Source: Rodentibacter sp901420285 (lineage in GTDB: Bacteria > Pseudomonadota > Gammaproteobacteria > Enterobacterales > Pasteurellaceae). Taken from it: 64,000 bases of DNA. Each line of letters opens with the position of its first letter. Within the stretch, counting starts at the first letter, position 1. Shown in pieces: positions 52,159 to 60,457 of this stretch. Under the pieces are notes generated by a model. The model ran no database searches and was not told the origin of the DNA. It saw only the letters and a program-made list of their open reading frames with translations. The stretch is taken from the NCBI RefSeq assembly GCF_041734645.1, contig NZ_CP162010.1, positions 930,001 to 994,000 of the forward strand, in the 5' to 3' direction. Made by a program: the position numbers and the translations under genes.

Positions 52159-52892
52159 TATGCTGGTTCTCCGTCAAATTCTTCGTCAATTTCATCCGTA
52201 TTTTCGGCATCATTTTCGGTGGTTTGGGCTTGCTTTTCTAACATCAAGGACTCCGGCGTAGCCGCTTCCCCATCGCGGATTAAGCGGGCTTGCGCTTCTA
52301 AGGCATCATCGCCACTGCGCACTTCCACACCGAAACGGAAGACGGCTTCGGAAATGGTAAATTTGCCGCTATTTTGTTCACCTACGGTTTGAATCATCCC
52401 CAAACGGCGCAAACGCCCAATGGCGGCGCGCACTTTTTCCGCAAGTTTTTGTTTATCCAAGTCGGAACCACTAGAACGTTGATTCACAGCCTTTAATAAT
52501 TTTCCTTCATCGGCAAGGTTTAATAATTCGTCATACACTTCTTGCGTGCTGAAAATCCCCTGTTGCGCCAAACGCTCCGGACTTAAATAAAGATAGCAAA
52601 GCACTTTCCCCACCAACATTTCCAACTCGGAAAGCACCGAACGCGCAATCAGCGTAGTTGCTTTCGGGCGAAGATAAAAAAAGCCTTCCGGCGCACGAAT
52701 CAATTCTACGTTATAACGGCGGTAAAAACCGTCCAATTCATTTTGAAAATCCATTAAGAAAGCGTGATTGTCCAAATATTCCGTGCCAATATGGCGACCG
52801 CTCCGCAACAGGCTATCCACTGCCGGAAATAACGGATTGGCAATTGCCATCGCAAGTTTGGGGGAAATTACATCTTGAAGGTTGTCTGTCAT
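52158..52892 (-). CDS. mukE: Chromosome partition protein MukE
   Basis: About 244 residues from the ATG at 52890-52892 (MTDNLQDVISPKLAMAIANP). A longer frame to 52940 exists but its N-terminus does not fit the family. Winged-helix domains and an acidic C-terminal tail are visible. It bridges MukF and MukB. One-base overlap with mukB. Confidence 0.92.
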   Translation of the reverse strand: MTDNLQDVISPKLAMAIANPLFPAVDSLLRSGRHIGTEYLDNHAFLMDFQNELDGFYRRYNVELIRAPEGFFYLRPKATTLIARSVLSELEMLVGKVLCYLYLSPERLAQQGIFSTQEVYDELLNLADEGKLLKAVNQRSSGSDLDKQKLAEKVRAAIGRLRRLGMIQTVGEQNSGKFTISEAVFRFGVEVRSGDDALEAQARLIRDGEAATPESLMLEKQAQTTENDAENTDEIDEEFDGEPA

Positions 52893-52979
52893 TCTCTGTT
52901 CTCTGCTTTTTATTGTGGCAAATGATGGCATTTGCCGCATTTATATCCTGATAAAACGAATGGAATTCGCCTCTACAAT

Positions 52980-54314
52980 TTAATATTTATCAATCACATG
53001 AGCCTGTACTTCAGCACCGCATTGATTAATGCTTTGCCAATTCGGATAAACGCCCGACAAATCCTCGTTCGCCATACCTAGCCGCACAGCTTGATCCACA
53101 ATAATCCGCGCCACGTCAAAATGACGGGAAATCGGATAATTTTCCAATTGTGTTTTTAAAACCAAACTCAAATCAATTGGGCGATTATTTTCCCGATATG
53201 TAATTAATAAACCTTGCATATGTTCCACAATTTGATCGTGCAAGTCGGAAAGAGATTCATATTGTAATTCTTCCGGCAATTCACCCAACGCGTCATCTTC
53301 GCGCAGCGTCATTTCTTCATCGCGCAAATCCACTAATCGCTCGGCTTGGGCCGTCCATAAGAACCAAGGATGATCGAAATAATGGTGAATGGAATTACGC
53401 AAACGTTGGGAAAATACGCGGTTTTTGTCCATATCAATGGCGGTACGGATAAATTTATGCACGTGGCGGTCGTAACCAATCCACAAATCAATGGCTTGCT
53501 GTCCCCAGCTGATAATTCGGTCGAGTTTGGCTTGTAAATCCGTAATCAGTTGATCGATAAAATACAAATCGTCACGTCCGATGACGCAATCTTGAATTCG
53601 TAATAATTGTGCTTGCAGCTTATCGCCCGCCGCATTTAAGGTATCTTGTAATTCGCGTAAATTACCGGAGGTTTCATCTAACAAACGCTCGCAACTGGAA
53701 ATTGCCGCTTGCCAATCTTTGGTTAAAAGTTCGGCAATTTCTTCTTTAATGCTTTGCTGATTTTCATCCATCGTGCGTTGCGAAAGATCAATGCTATCGA
53801 AAATTTCCGCTACGGAATATTTCAACGGCGCAAACACGTTGCGGCGCCAATAATGTTCGTTTTCGCTATTCGTTGCCCCCTCTTCCGCAGAATCCGATGC
53901 GCGCTGAATTTCATCCGCCACAATAGAAAGTTGCACGGAAAGGCGCAAAGCGGAAAATTCGCGCTGACGAATATAATAATCGGATACGCCTACGCCGAGC
54001 GGTGTTAAACGATAAATTGCTAAACCTTCGGTAAACTCGCTGCTAAAACGATTCAATAAGCGCTGTTTCACTAATTCATTAATGGCGTTATTGGCGCGTG
54101 TCGCGATGGCATCTGCGGATTGTTCAAAGGCACTTGCCGTATGGCGAAAAATATCCACCAGATCCGCCTCCAGCATTTCGCCGTCTAAACGTTCGTTGTT
54201 ATAAATCGCAATCGCCAACAAAAAAACTAAGCGTTCGGTGGGTAAATTCAAAGAAAACTCGCGATCTTTCGCCCAAGACACGAGTTCGGGAATTGTTTGG
54301 GAGGTTTCAATCAT
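52980..54314 (-). CDS. mukF: Chromosome partition protein MukF (kleisin)
   Basis: 444 residues with an N-terminal winged helix (1-100), middle helical bundle and C-terminal winged helix. SIHHYFDHPWFLWTAQAERL is a family stretch. It links MukB heads and MukE. First gene of mukF-mukE-mukB. The smtA/cmoM gene that precedes mukF in E. coli is absent, and ttcA is divergent instead. The motif copy at 53013-53026 encodes NQCGAE at the C-terminus. Confidence 0.95.
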   Translation of the reverse strand: MIETSQTIPELVSWAKDREFSLNLPTERLVFLLAIAIYNNERLDGEMLEADLVDIFRHTASAFEQSADAIATRANNAINELVKQRLLNRFSSEFTEGLAIYRLTPLGVGVSDYYIRQREFSALRLSVQLSIVADEIQRASDSAEEGATNSENEHYWRRNVFAPLKYSVAEIFDSIDLSQRTMDENQQSIKEEIAELLTKDWQAAISSCERLLDETSGNLRELQDTLNAAGDKLQAQLLRIQDCVIGRDDLYFIDQLITDLQAKLDRIISWGQQAIDLWIGYDRHVHKFIRTAIDMDKNRVFSQRLRNSIHHYFDHPWFLWTAQAERLVDLRDEEMTLREDDALGELPEELQYESLSDLHDQIVEHMQGLLITYRENNRPIDLSLVLKTQLENYPISRHFDVARIIVDQAVRLGMANEDLSGVYPNWQSINQCGAEVQAHVIDKY

Positions 54315-54462
54315 TGAAGTTGTAACGCATTAAAATTGAACAAAAAATTGTGGCCGATTATACAGGATTTTTCATGGATCTTAAAAATCTTCTTTTGGCG
54401 CAACCGCACTTTTCCTGTTTTTCACGTATAATGTGCGCTTTTCATAAATTAGCGAAAAAAAC

Positions 54463-55395
54463 ATGACCGAATTAACTCAATTAGAAAAAAAGCAAAATTA
54501 TAATTTCAACAAATTACAAAAACGTTTACGCCGCAATGTTGGCAATGCCATTGCCGACTTTGGCATGATTGAAGAAGGTGACAAAATTATGGTGTGTTTG
54601 TCCGGCGGTAAAGACAGTTATACATTGTTGGATATTTTGCGTAATCTGCAACAAAGCGCACCAATAAAATTCGATATCATCGCGGTAAATCTTGACCAAA
54701 AACAACCGGGTTTTCCGGAACATGTTCTGCCGGAATATTTAGAAAGTATCGGCGTAGATTACAAAATCGTACAAGAAAATACTTACGGCATCGTGAAAGA
54801 AAAAATTCCGGAAGGCAAAACCACCTGTTCCCTTTGTTCCCGTTTGCGTCGCGGCATTTTATACCGCACCGCAACGGAGCTCGGCGCCACTAAAATTGCA
54901 TTGGGGCACCACCGCGACGATATGCTTGCCACTCTCTTTCTCAATATGTTTTACGGCGGAAAAATAAAATCCATGCCGCCGAAATTAATTTCCGATGATG
55001 GCAAACAAATCGTGATTCGCCCGTTGGCGTATTGCAAAGAGAAAGATATCGAGAAATACGCGCAGGCAAAACAATTCCCGATTATTCCTTGTAATTTGTG
55101 TGGTTCGCAGCCGAATTTGCAGCGTCAAGTTGTGAAAGAAATGCTCAATACTTGGGATCGTCAATATCCGGGACGCTTGGAAACCATGTTCGGCGCTATG
55201 CAAAATATCACCCTGTCACATATGCTTGATCCAAAATTATTCAATTTTAAAAACATCAACCGTGGCCAGACATTAGACGGTCTTGAAGGCGACATTGCGT
55301 TTGACCAAGAACGCATCACGCCAATGCAACTTGATGATGAAGAACAAATGGATTTTTCCGAGCATGAAATGATCCGTTTCAAAGAAGTGAATTAG
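54463..55395 (+). CDS. ttcA: tRNA 2-thiocytidine(32) synthetase TtcA
   Basis: 310 residues with PP-loop SGGKDSYTLLDIL (near 49-61), cluster-binding CSLCSRLRRG (near 123-132) and CNLCGSQPNLQR. The iron-sulfur enzyme thiolates C32 of certain tRNAs. One base before tusE, so the two sulfur-relay genes are co-transcribed. Divergent from mukF, with an uptake signal (54403-54411) in the shared region. Confidence 0.95.
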   Translation: MTELTQLEKKQNYNFNKLQKRLRRNVGNAIADFGMIEEGDKIMVCLSGGKDSYTLLDILRNLQQSAPIKFDIIAVNLDQKQPGFPEHVLPEYLESIGVDYKIVQENTYGIVKEKIPEGKTTCSLCSRLRRGILYRTATELGATKIALGHHRDDMLATLFLNMFYGGKIKSMPPKLISDDGKQIVIRPLAYCKEKDIEKYAQAKQFPIIPCNLCGSQPNLQRQVVKEMLNTWDRQYPGRLETMFGAMQNITLSHMLDPKLFNFKNINRGQTLDGLEGDIAFDQERITPMQLDDEEQMDFSEHEMIRFKEVN

Positions 55396-55396
55396 T

Positions 55397-55729
55397 ATGT
55401 TGAACATCCAAAATAGCACCGCATTGGCCACCGACAAAGACGGCTATTTGCTCGAGCACACGCAATGGAACGAAGACGTGGCGCGTGCCATCGCGCAAGC
55501 GGAAAATCTTGAACTGACCGATGCCCATTGGGAAGTGATTTATTTTGTGCGCGATTTTTATCAAGAATACAACACCTCTCCTGCGATTCGGATGTTGGTA
55601 AAAGCGATGGCAGAAAAGCTCGGTGCCGATAAAGGCAACAGCCGTTATTTACAACGTTTATTTCCCGAAGGCCCGGCCAAACAAGCGACCAAATTAGCCG
55701 GCTTGCCGAAACCGGCGAAGTGCTTGTAA
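55397..55729 (+). CDS. tusE: Sulfurtransferase TusE/DsrC-like
   Basis: 110 residues. YNTSPAIRMLVKAMAEKLG, KGNSRYLQRLFPEGPAKQAT and the C-terminal AGLPKPAKCL with the penultimate catalytic Cys are diagnostic. It passes sulfur from TusBCD to MnmA for 2-thiouridine of tRNA. The motif AGCACCGCATTGG at 55415 overlaps codons 7-10 (STAL), in a part of TusE that is variable in other species. Confidence 0.93.
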   Translation: MLNIQNSTALATDKDGYLLEHTQWNEDVARAIAQAENLELTDAHWEVIYFVRDFYQEYNTSPAIRMLVKAMAEKLGADKGNSRYLQRLFPEGPAKQATKLAGLPKPAKCL

Positions 55730-55738
55730 CTTCATTTT

Positions 55739-55782
55739 GGCACCGCATTGAAAGCTTATCGGACAAGCTTCAATGCGGTGCT
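55739..55782. terminator. Paired-motif hairpin after tusE
   Basis: GGCACCGCATTGAA (55739-55752) and TTCAATGCGGTGCT (55769-55782). The arms extend inward by AGCTT/AAGCT with a single-base bulge. ATTTTG follows. It lies 9 bases after the tusE stop. Confidence 0.75.
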
Positions 55783-55879
55783 ATTTTGACTCTCCGACTC
55801 CCCTGCCAAATACTTCTAGATCTTAATATATTTTTCTATATAATGAAGCCCTTCAAAATTTACCGCTTTTGCTCACTAA

Positions 55880-56866
55880 ATGACGAAAAACACCTTTTAT
55901 TTTCCGTTCCTTTCGGTCGTACTTGTCGGGCTTTGTCTGCTTTCCCTTTCTTGGGGACGCTACACCATTCCTCCCTCAGACGTTATTGATACGCTGTTAA
56001 ACAACAGTCAAAACGAAATTCAACACAATATTATTTTTAATCTTCGCCTACCCCGCATTTTAGCCGCCATCTTGGTCGGCGCCGCTCTTGCGGTGGCAGG
56101 TACAACTTATCAAGGTATTTTTCGTAACCCATTGGTTTCGCCGGATATTTTAGGCGTATCAAACGGTGCGTGCATAGGCGCGGCGATTGCGATTTTAATG
56201 GGCGCCGGAATGCTCGGCGTGCAAACTTTCGCTTTCGCGGGCGGTTTGATTGCCGTGTTGCTGACGATGAATTTACCGCGTTTGATTCAACGTGATTCCA
56301 CCATTGTATTAGTGCTATCCGGCATTATTGTCTCCGGCTTTATGATGGCAAGTCTTGGTTTGATAAAATACCTCGCCGATCCTGAAACGCAACTTGCTGA
56401 CATCGTCTATTGGCAACTCGGCAGCCTCACTAAATCCAACTACGATAACTTGATGATTCTTGCGCCGATTATTGTCCTCACAACTGCTATTTTACTCGCT
56501 ATGCGCTGGCGCATTAATGTTCTCTCTTTAGGCGATCGTGAAGCGAAACTTATCGGCGCGAATATTCGTTTCGAACGCGGTATGATGGTTTGTGCGGCGA
56601 CCTTGCTGACCGCTTCCGCCGTGTGTTTAAGCGGTACCATCGGCTGGCTGGGATTAGTGATCCCGCATCTTGCGCGTTTATTTATCGGCGATAATAACGT
56701 GAAAAGTTTACCGATGGCGGCCTTAATCGGCGCAATTTTTTTGCTGATGGTGGATACTTTGGCACGTAATTTATACGTTCAAGAAATTCCGCTAGGCATT
56801 CTCACCGGCTTTATCGGTGCGCCATTCTTCGCTTGGGTACTCATTAAACAAAAAGTGGTCGATTAA
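55880..56866 (+). CDS. molB: Molybdate/tungstate ABC transporter permease
   Basis: 328 residues, FecCD (BtuC) type with about ten membrane helices. LRLPRILAAILVGAALAVAG and GLVIPHLARLFIG (coupling helix region) are typical. The family usually imports siderophores or cobalamin. The downstream mop gene and the match in order to Haemophilus HI1471-HI1470-HI1472 indicate molybdate or tungstate. Ten bases before the ATPase start. Confidence 0.8.
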   Translation: MTKNTFYFPFLSVVLVGLCLLSLSWGRYTIPPSDVIDTLLNNSQNEIQHNIIFNLRLPRILAAILVGAALAVAGTTYQGIFRNPLVSPDILGVSNGACIGAAIAILMGAGMLGVQTFAFAGGLIAVLLTMNLPRLIQRDSTIVLVLSGIIVSGFMMASLGLIKYLADPETQLADIVYWQLGSLTKSNYDNLMILAPIIVLTTAILLAMRWRINVLSLGDREAKLIGANIRFERGMMVCAATLLTASAVCLSGTIGWLGLVIPHLARLFIGDNNVKSLPMAALIGAIFLLMVDTLARNLYVQEIPLGILTGFIGAPFFAWVLIKQKVVD

Positions 56867-56875
56867 GGATTGCGC

Positions 56876-57664
56876 ATGTTACAAATTCAAAATCTTCATT
56901 TTTGGCACAATGTAGAACGCCCTTTATTAAACGGCATTGAGTTACAGATTGAACAAGGCGAATTATTAACCATTCTCGGCGCCAACGGACGAGGAAAATC
57001 CACATTGCTCAACTGTATCGCCGGGCTTCTCAGCCCTAAAAGCGGCCAAATTTTATTAGAAAACCAACCGCTCAACCGCTTAACTTCAAAACAAATTGCA
57101 CAAAAAATCGCTTATGTATCGCAACATAGTCCGCAAACTTATCAATATAAAGTGCGTGACTATGTGGTGCTTGGGCGCGCCGCGCATTTAGGCGTATTTG
57201 ACAAGCCGAGCGAAATGGATTTTGCTTTGGTCGATCACGCATTGGAGAAGCTTAGTATTCGTCATTTTGCCGATAAAATTTATATGCAAATGAGTGGCGG
57301 AGAAAAACAACTGGTGAATTTAGCGCGTATTTTGGTGCAACAGCCACAGCTGATTTTATTCGATGAACCGACTTCCGCGCTGGATTACGGTAATGTATTT
57401 AAAACCTTGACGCTGATAAAAGAATTGTCGTTGCAAGGCTTTAGCATCATCATGACCACCCATAATCCCGATCATCCGATGCTTTTACACAGTAGCCTTC
57501 CTCATAGTCGTGTGGCGATTTTAAACGAACAAGGCAAACTACAAACGGGCACCGCACCGGAAATTATTACGCAAGAAAATCTGACCGCACTGTATCATAC
57601 GGATCTTCGTTTGATTGCGGTGCCGGAATTACAACGCGAAATTTGCGCAATCACTCACCTTTAA
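56876..57664 (+). CDS. molC: Molybdate/tungstate ABC transporter ATPase
   Basis: 262 residues from the ATG at 56876 (a TTG two codons earlier is less likely). Walker A GANGRGKST, Q-loop YVSQHSPQTYQ, signature MSGGEKQLVNLARIL and Walker B LILFDEPTSALD. It powers MolB. Located between permease and binding protein, 9 bases before molA. Confidence 0.82.
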   Translation: MLQIQNLHFWHNVERPLLNGIELQIEQGELLTILGANGRGKSTLLNCIAGLLSPKSGQILLENQPLNRLTSKQIAQKIAYVSQHSPQTYQYKVRDYVVLGRAAHLGVFDKPSEMDFALVDHALEKLSIRHFADKIYMQMSGGEKQLVNLARILVQQPQLILFDEPTSALDYGNVFKTLTLIKELSLQGFSIIMTTHNPDHPMLLHSSLPHSRVAILNEQGKLQTGTAPEIITQENLTALYHTDLRLIAVPELQREICAITHL

Positions 57665-57673
57665 GGAGAAACT

Positions 57674-58720
57674 ATGTTACGTAATACGTTAAAAAAAGGT
57701 CTTATCGCCCTTTCCTTTGCCGCTTTTTTAAGTCTTCCCGCTTATGCTAAAAATGTGCAGGAAGTCAAAATCGTGCAGGATGTCAAAGGCAATCAAATCG
57801 AAATTCCGACTCAAGTGACGCGCGTGGCAGATTTATGGCACGCCAACAACCAAATCGTCTTGTTATTGGGCGGTGCGGATAAATTAGTCGCTACCACCGA
57901 TGTGATTCAAAAAAATCCTTGGTTTGGCGAGGTCTATCCGAACATTAAAAATGTACCGGCATTGACTAACGGACAAACGGTACAAATGGAAGAATTGTTA
58001 CAACGTAATCCGCAAGTGGCATTACTTTCAAATGCGAAAATGCTTGATGAATTAAAACAAGCGGGACTTACCGGTGTTTTGGTAAGTTTTCAGAATTTTG
58101 ACGGACTAAAGAAAACGGTAAAAATCACAGCCGATGTTCTTGGCGATAATGCACCTAAAATTGCGCAAGAATATATTCAAGAACTTGAAGGCAATATCGC
58201 GTTTGTGGAAGCGCGCACGAAAGATGTGAAGGAGCAAGACAAACCGAGCGTACTGCATATTTCCAGCGGTAGCAACCAGCTAAAAATTGACGGCGGTAAG
58301 TCCATTATCGGCGATTGGGTCAATAAGGCAGGTGGTCGTAATGCCTTTCCGGACCAAGCCAATTTAGTCGAAGTCAGCATGGAAGATGTATTAAAAGCCA
58401 ATCCTGATGTGATTATTGTTGGTAGTACCGATGCACAGGCCAGCGTAGATAAAATTTTACAAGATGCTAATTGGCAAGGTGTCAATGCGGTGAAAAATAA
58501 ACGGGTATTTGTCAACCCAACCGGTACCTTCCCTTGGGATCGCTACAGTGCGGAAGAGGCGCTTCAAGTGTTATGGGCGGCCAAATTATTCCACCCTAAT
58601 TTATTTAAAGACGTGGATATGGTGGCAAAAACGCAGGCCTTCTACAAAAAATATTACAACTATGCACTAAGCAAAGAAAATGCCGAACAAATTCTTCAAG
58701 GGCTACCTCCTTTGAAGTGA
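57674..58720 (+). CDS. molA: Periplasmic molybdate/tungstate-binding protein, class III (BtuF-like)
   Basis: 348 residues. The signal peptide ends LSLPAYA. Two lobes are linked by a long helix, as in BtuF/FhuD-type proteins (NVPALTNGQTVQMEELLQRN, then MEDVLKANPDVIIVGS, PTGTFPWDRYSAEE). The siderophore-type fold would suggest iron, but Haemophilus MolA (HI1472) of the same cluster binds molybdate and tungstate, and mop follows here. The core CAATGCGGTG occurs at 58483. Confidence 0.8.
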   Translation: MLRNTLKKGLIALSFAAFLSLPAYAKNVQEVKIVQDVKGNQIEIPTQVTRVADLWHANNQIVLLLGGADKLVATTDVIQKNPWFGEVYPNIKNVPALTNGQTVQMEELLQRNPQVALLSNAKMLDELKQAGLTGVLVSFQNFDGLKKTVKITADVLGDNAPKIAQEYIQELEGNIAFVEARTKDVKEQDKPSVLHISSGSNQLKIDGGKSIIGDWVNKAGGRNAFPDQANLVEVSMEDVLKANPDVIIVGSTDAQASVDKILQDANWQGVNAVKNKRVFVNPTGTFPWDRYSAEEALQVLWAAKLFHPNLFKDVDMVAKTQAFYKKYYNYALSKENAEQILQGLPPLK

Positions 58721-58812
58721 TTTTTTAAATGCTTTGTTTTTGTGCTTTGTTTTTGTACAAAGAATAGCTACAATGCCCTTCCCTTTTTATTTCTAACAAC
58801 AAAGGAAATGTT

Positions 58813-59022
58813 ATGAAAATTAGTGCAAGAAACCAATTAAAAGGTAAAGTTGTTTCAATTGAAAACGGTTCTGTAAATGCAATCGTGCACATTGATATCG
58901 GCGGTGGTAATGTTATCTCTTCAACTATTTCTTTAGCTGCCGTTAAAGAATTAGGTTTAGAAGTAGGTAAAGAAGCTTATGCCATCATCAAAGCCACTTC
59001 TGTTATGGTCGGCGTAAAATAA
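58813..59022 (+). CDS. mop: Molbindin (Mop), molybdate-binding protein
   Basis: 69 residues forming a single Mop/TOBE domain: MKISARNQLKGKVVSIENGS, then VNAIVHIDIGGG, ISLAAVKELGLEVGKEAYAI and IKATSVMVG. It stores or buffers molybdate in the cytoplasm as a hexamer. It follows molA by 92 bases with its own AAGGA site, and supports the molybdate assignment of the transporter. Confidence 0.93.
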   Translation: MKISARNQLKGKVVSIENGSVNAIVHIDIGGGNVISSTISLAAVKELGLEVGKEAYAIIKATSVMVGVK

Positions 59023-59041
59023 TTCAATCATTTCGTTCTAG

Positions 59042-59073
59042 AAAACCGCACTTTTTAAAGTGCGGTTTTTTTA
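59042..59073. terminator. mop terminator made of paired canonical uptake signals
   Basis: AAAACCGCACTTT/AAAGTGCGGTTTT hairpin, two facing AAGTGCGGT copies (59045-59053 and 59058-59066) followed by T7. This is the classic paired uptake-signal terminator of Haemophilus. Confidence 0.9.
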
Positions 59074-59148
59074 TAGGTTAGATTTGTTGAATGCAAATTA
59101 TAAAGATAAAATTACATCATATTTTCACCGAACTTTTACTCTAAGATA

Positions 59149-60324
59149 ATGATAAAAGATCCCTTTGCAGAATATATTCGCCATATTGATGCGGAAAAAA
59201 AAGAAAAAAGCTACGCATGGCAAACAGCCATAGGCTTACAAGATGTGGACGGTTTAAAACCCTCTCATTATTTAATTAATACCGCCATCAAAAATATTGA
59301 AGGTGAAATCACCATAGAAACGGCTGAAAATTGGGTAAGCCAATATTATCAGCAAAACCCTATTTCTGATGATGAAGATCGTACGGAAGAGGCCGACAAA
59401 GTGGCAGTTCGTATTGCCCGTTTATTGTCAGAACCGGCTTTTTCCTTTAATGCACAGCAATATTTATCAATCCATAAATATCTTTTTAATGACATATTCC
59501 CTCATGCCGGAAAAATTCGCACTTTCAATATAACGAAAAAAGAATGGGTTTTAAACGGCGATACGATTTCTTACGGCAGCGCCTTAGAATTGAAAGAAAC
59601 GTTAGAATATGATCTCGCGCAAGAGCGAAAATTTAGTTACAAAGGGATTTCTATTGATGAAGCCATCGATCATTTAGCATTTTTTATTGCTCGATTATGG
59701 CAAATTCATGTGTTTGAAGAGGGAAATACCCGCACTACTGCGGTATTTTTTATCAAATACCTAAAAACACTCGGTTTTCAGGTTAGCAATGATAACTTTG
59801 CTGAGAATTCTTGGTATTTTCGGAATGCTTTGGTGCGTGCAAATTACAATAATATTACCGAGGGTATTTATGAAACGGCAAAATATTTAGTGCTTTTTAT
59901 TCGTAACTTATTACTTAATGAAAATTATGTATTAAGCAACCGGCAGCTTCATATTCATTATGCAAACCATCTTCAAAATCTAAAAAAACAAAAACAGGAC
60001 ATTGGAGAAGAAAAACAGGACATTGGAGAAGAAAAACAGGACATTGGAGAAGAAAAACAGGACATTGGAGAAGAAAAACAGGACATTGAAGAAGAAAAAC
60101 AGGACAAAACAATTTACTTTGAGGGCTCTGCATTTTCAGAAAAAACCAAACGACATGTTCAAACGCTATATCAATGCGTTAAAGATAACGTTTTTTCACG
60201 TGCTGACGTAATCAAATATCTTTCACTCACCCCTTCTCCGGCCTCGGAATTGCTGCGCAAGATGCTGGCTAGCGGCATAATTAAAAAAGCCAACGGATTA
60301 GGAAAAGGGAAATATCGGTTTTAA
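59149..60324 (+). CDS. Fic-domain protein with heptad repeat insertion
   Basis: 391 residues. Fic motif HVFEEGNTRTTA (187-198) keeps the catalytic His, the acidic residue, GN and the first Arg (R195), but the second Arg of HPFx(D/E)GNGRxxR is Ala. The flap region lies about 118-145 (HAGKIRTFNITKKEW). Residues 282-316 are five KQDIGEE-type heptads, a likely coiled-coil linker. A C-terminal winged helix (about 330-391) could bind DNA. It may AMPylate a host target. IEG at 50-52 resembles the inhibitory helix motif but lacks the expected Ser/Thr four residues before the Glu. No separate antitoxin gene is adjacent. Confidence 0.8.
   Translation: MIKDPFAEYIRHIDAEKKEKSYAWQTAIGLQDVDGLKPSHYLINTAIKNIEGEITIETAENWVSQYYQQNPISDDEDRTEEADKVAVRIARLLSEPAFSFNAQQYLSIHKYLFNDIFPHAGKIRTFNITKKEWVLNGDTISYGSALELKETLEYDLAQERKFSYKGISIDEAIDHLAFFIARLWQIHVFEEGNTRTTAVFFIKYLKTLGFQVSNDNFAENSWYFRNALVRANYNNITEGIYETAKYLVLFIRNLLLNENYVLSNRQLHIHYANHLQNLKKQKQDIGEEKQDIGEEKQDIGEEKQDIGEEKQDIEEEKQDKTIYFEGSAFSEKTKRHVQTLYQCVKDNVFSRADVIKYLSLTPSPASELLRKMLASGIIKKANGLGKGKYRF
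59992..60096 (+). repeat. 21-base tandem repeat inside the Fic gene
   Basis: Five units of AAACAGGACATTGGAGAAGA plus A (the last has GAA for GGA), encoding KQDIGEE four times and KQDIEEE once. 21 bases is a multiple of three, so slippage changes linker length without a frameshift. Confidence 0.9.
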
Positions 60325-60397
60325 ACAAATTCCACTCAATTCGCCATTTTCAAAATCACTAAAATTTCAAACGCACTTACCGGTGCACTCAAAAAAT

Positions 60398-60431
60398 AGC
60401 ATCGCATTGAAACGGCTTCCAATGCGGTGCT
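60398..60431. terminator. Paired-motif hairpin between convergent Fic and receptor genes
   Basis: AGCATCGCATTGAA (one base changed) and TCCAATGCGGTGCT face each other with a short centre. ATTTGGAGAGTTCAAT follows. It can end transcripts from both sides. Confidence 0.7.
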
Positions 60432-60457
60432 ATTTGGAGAGTTCAATAAATTAACAA

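Noticed and set aside
59915..60133. Minus-strand frame with repeated CPVFLLQ units.
   Set aside because: It is the antisense shadow of the 21-base repeat in the Fic gene.
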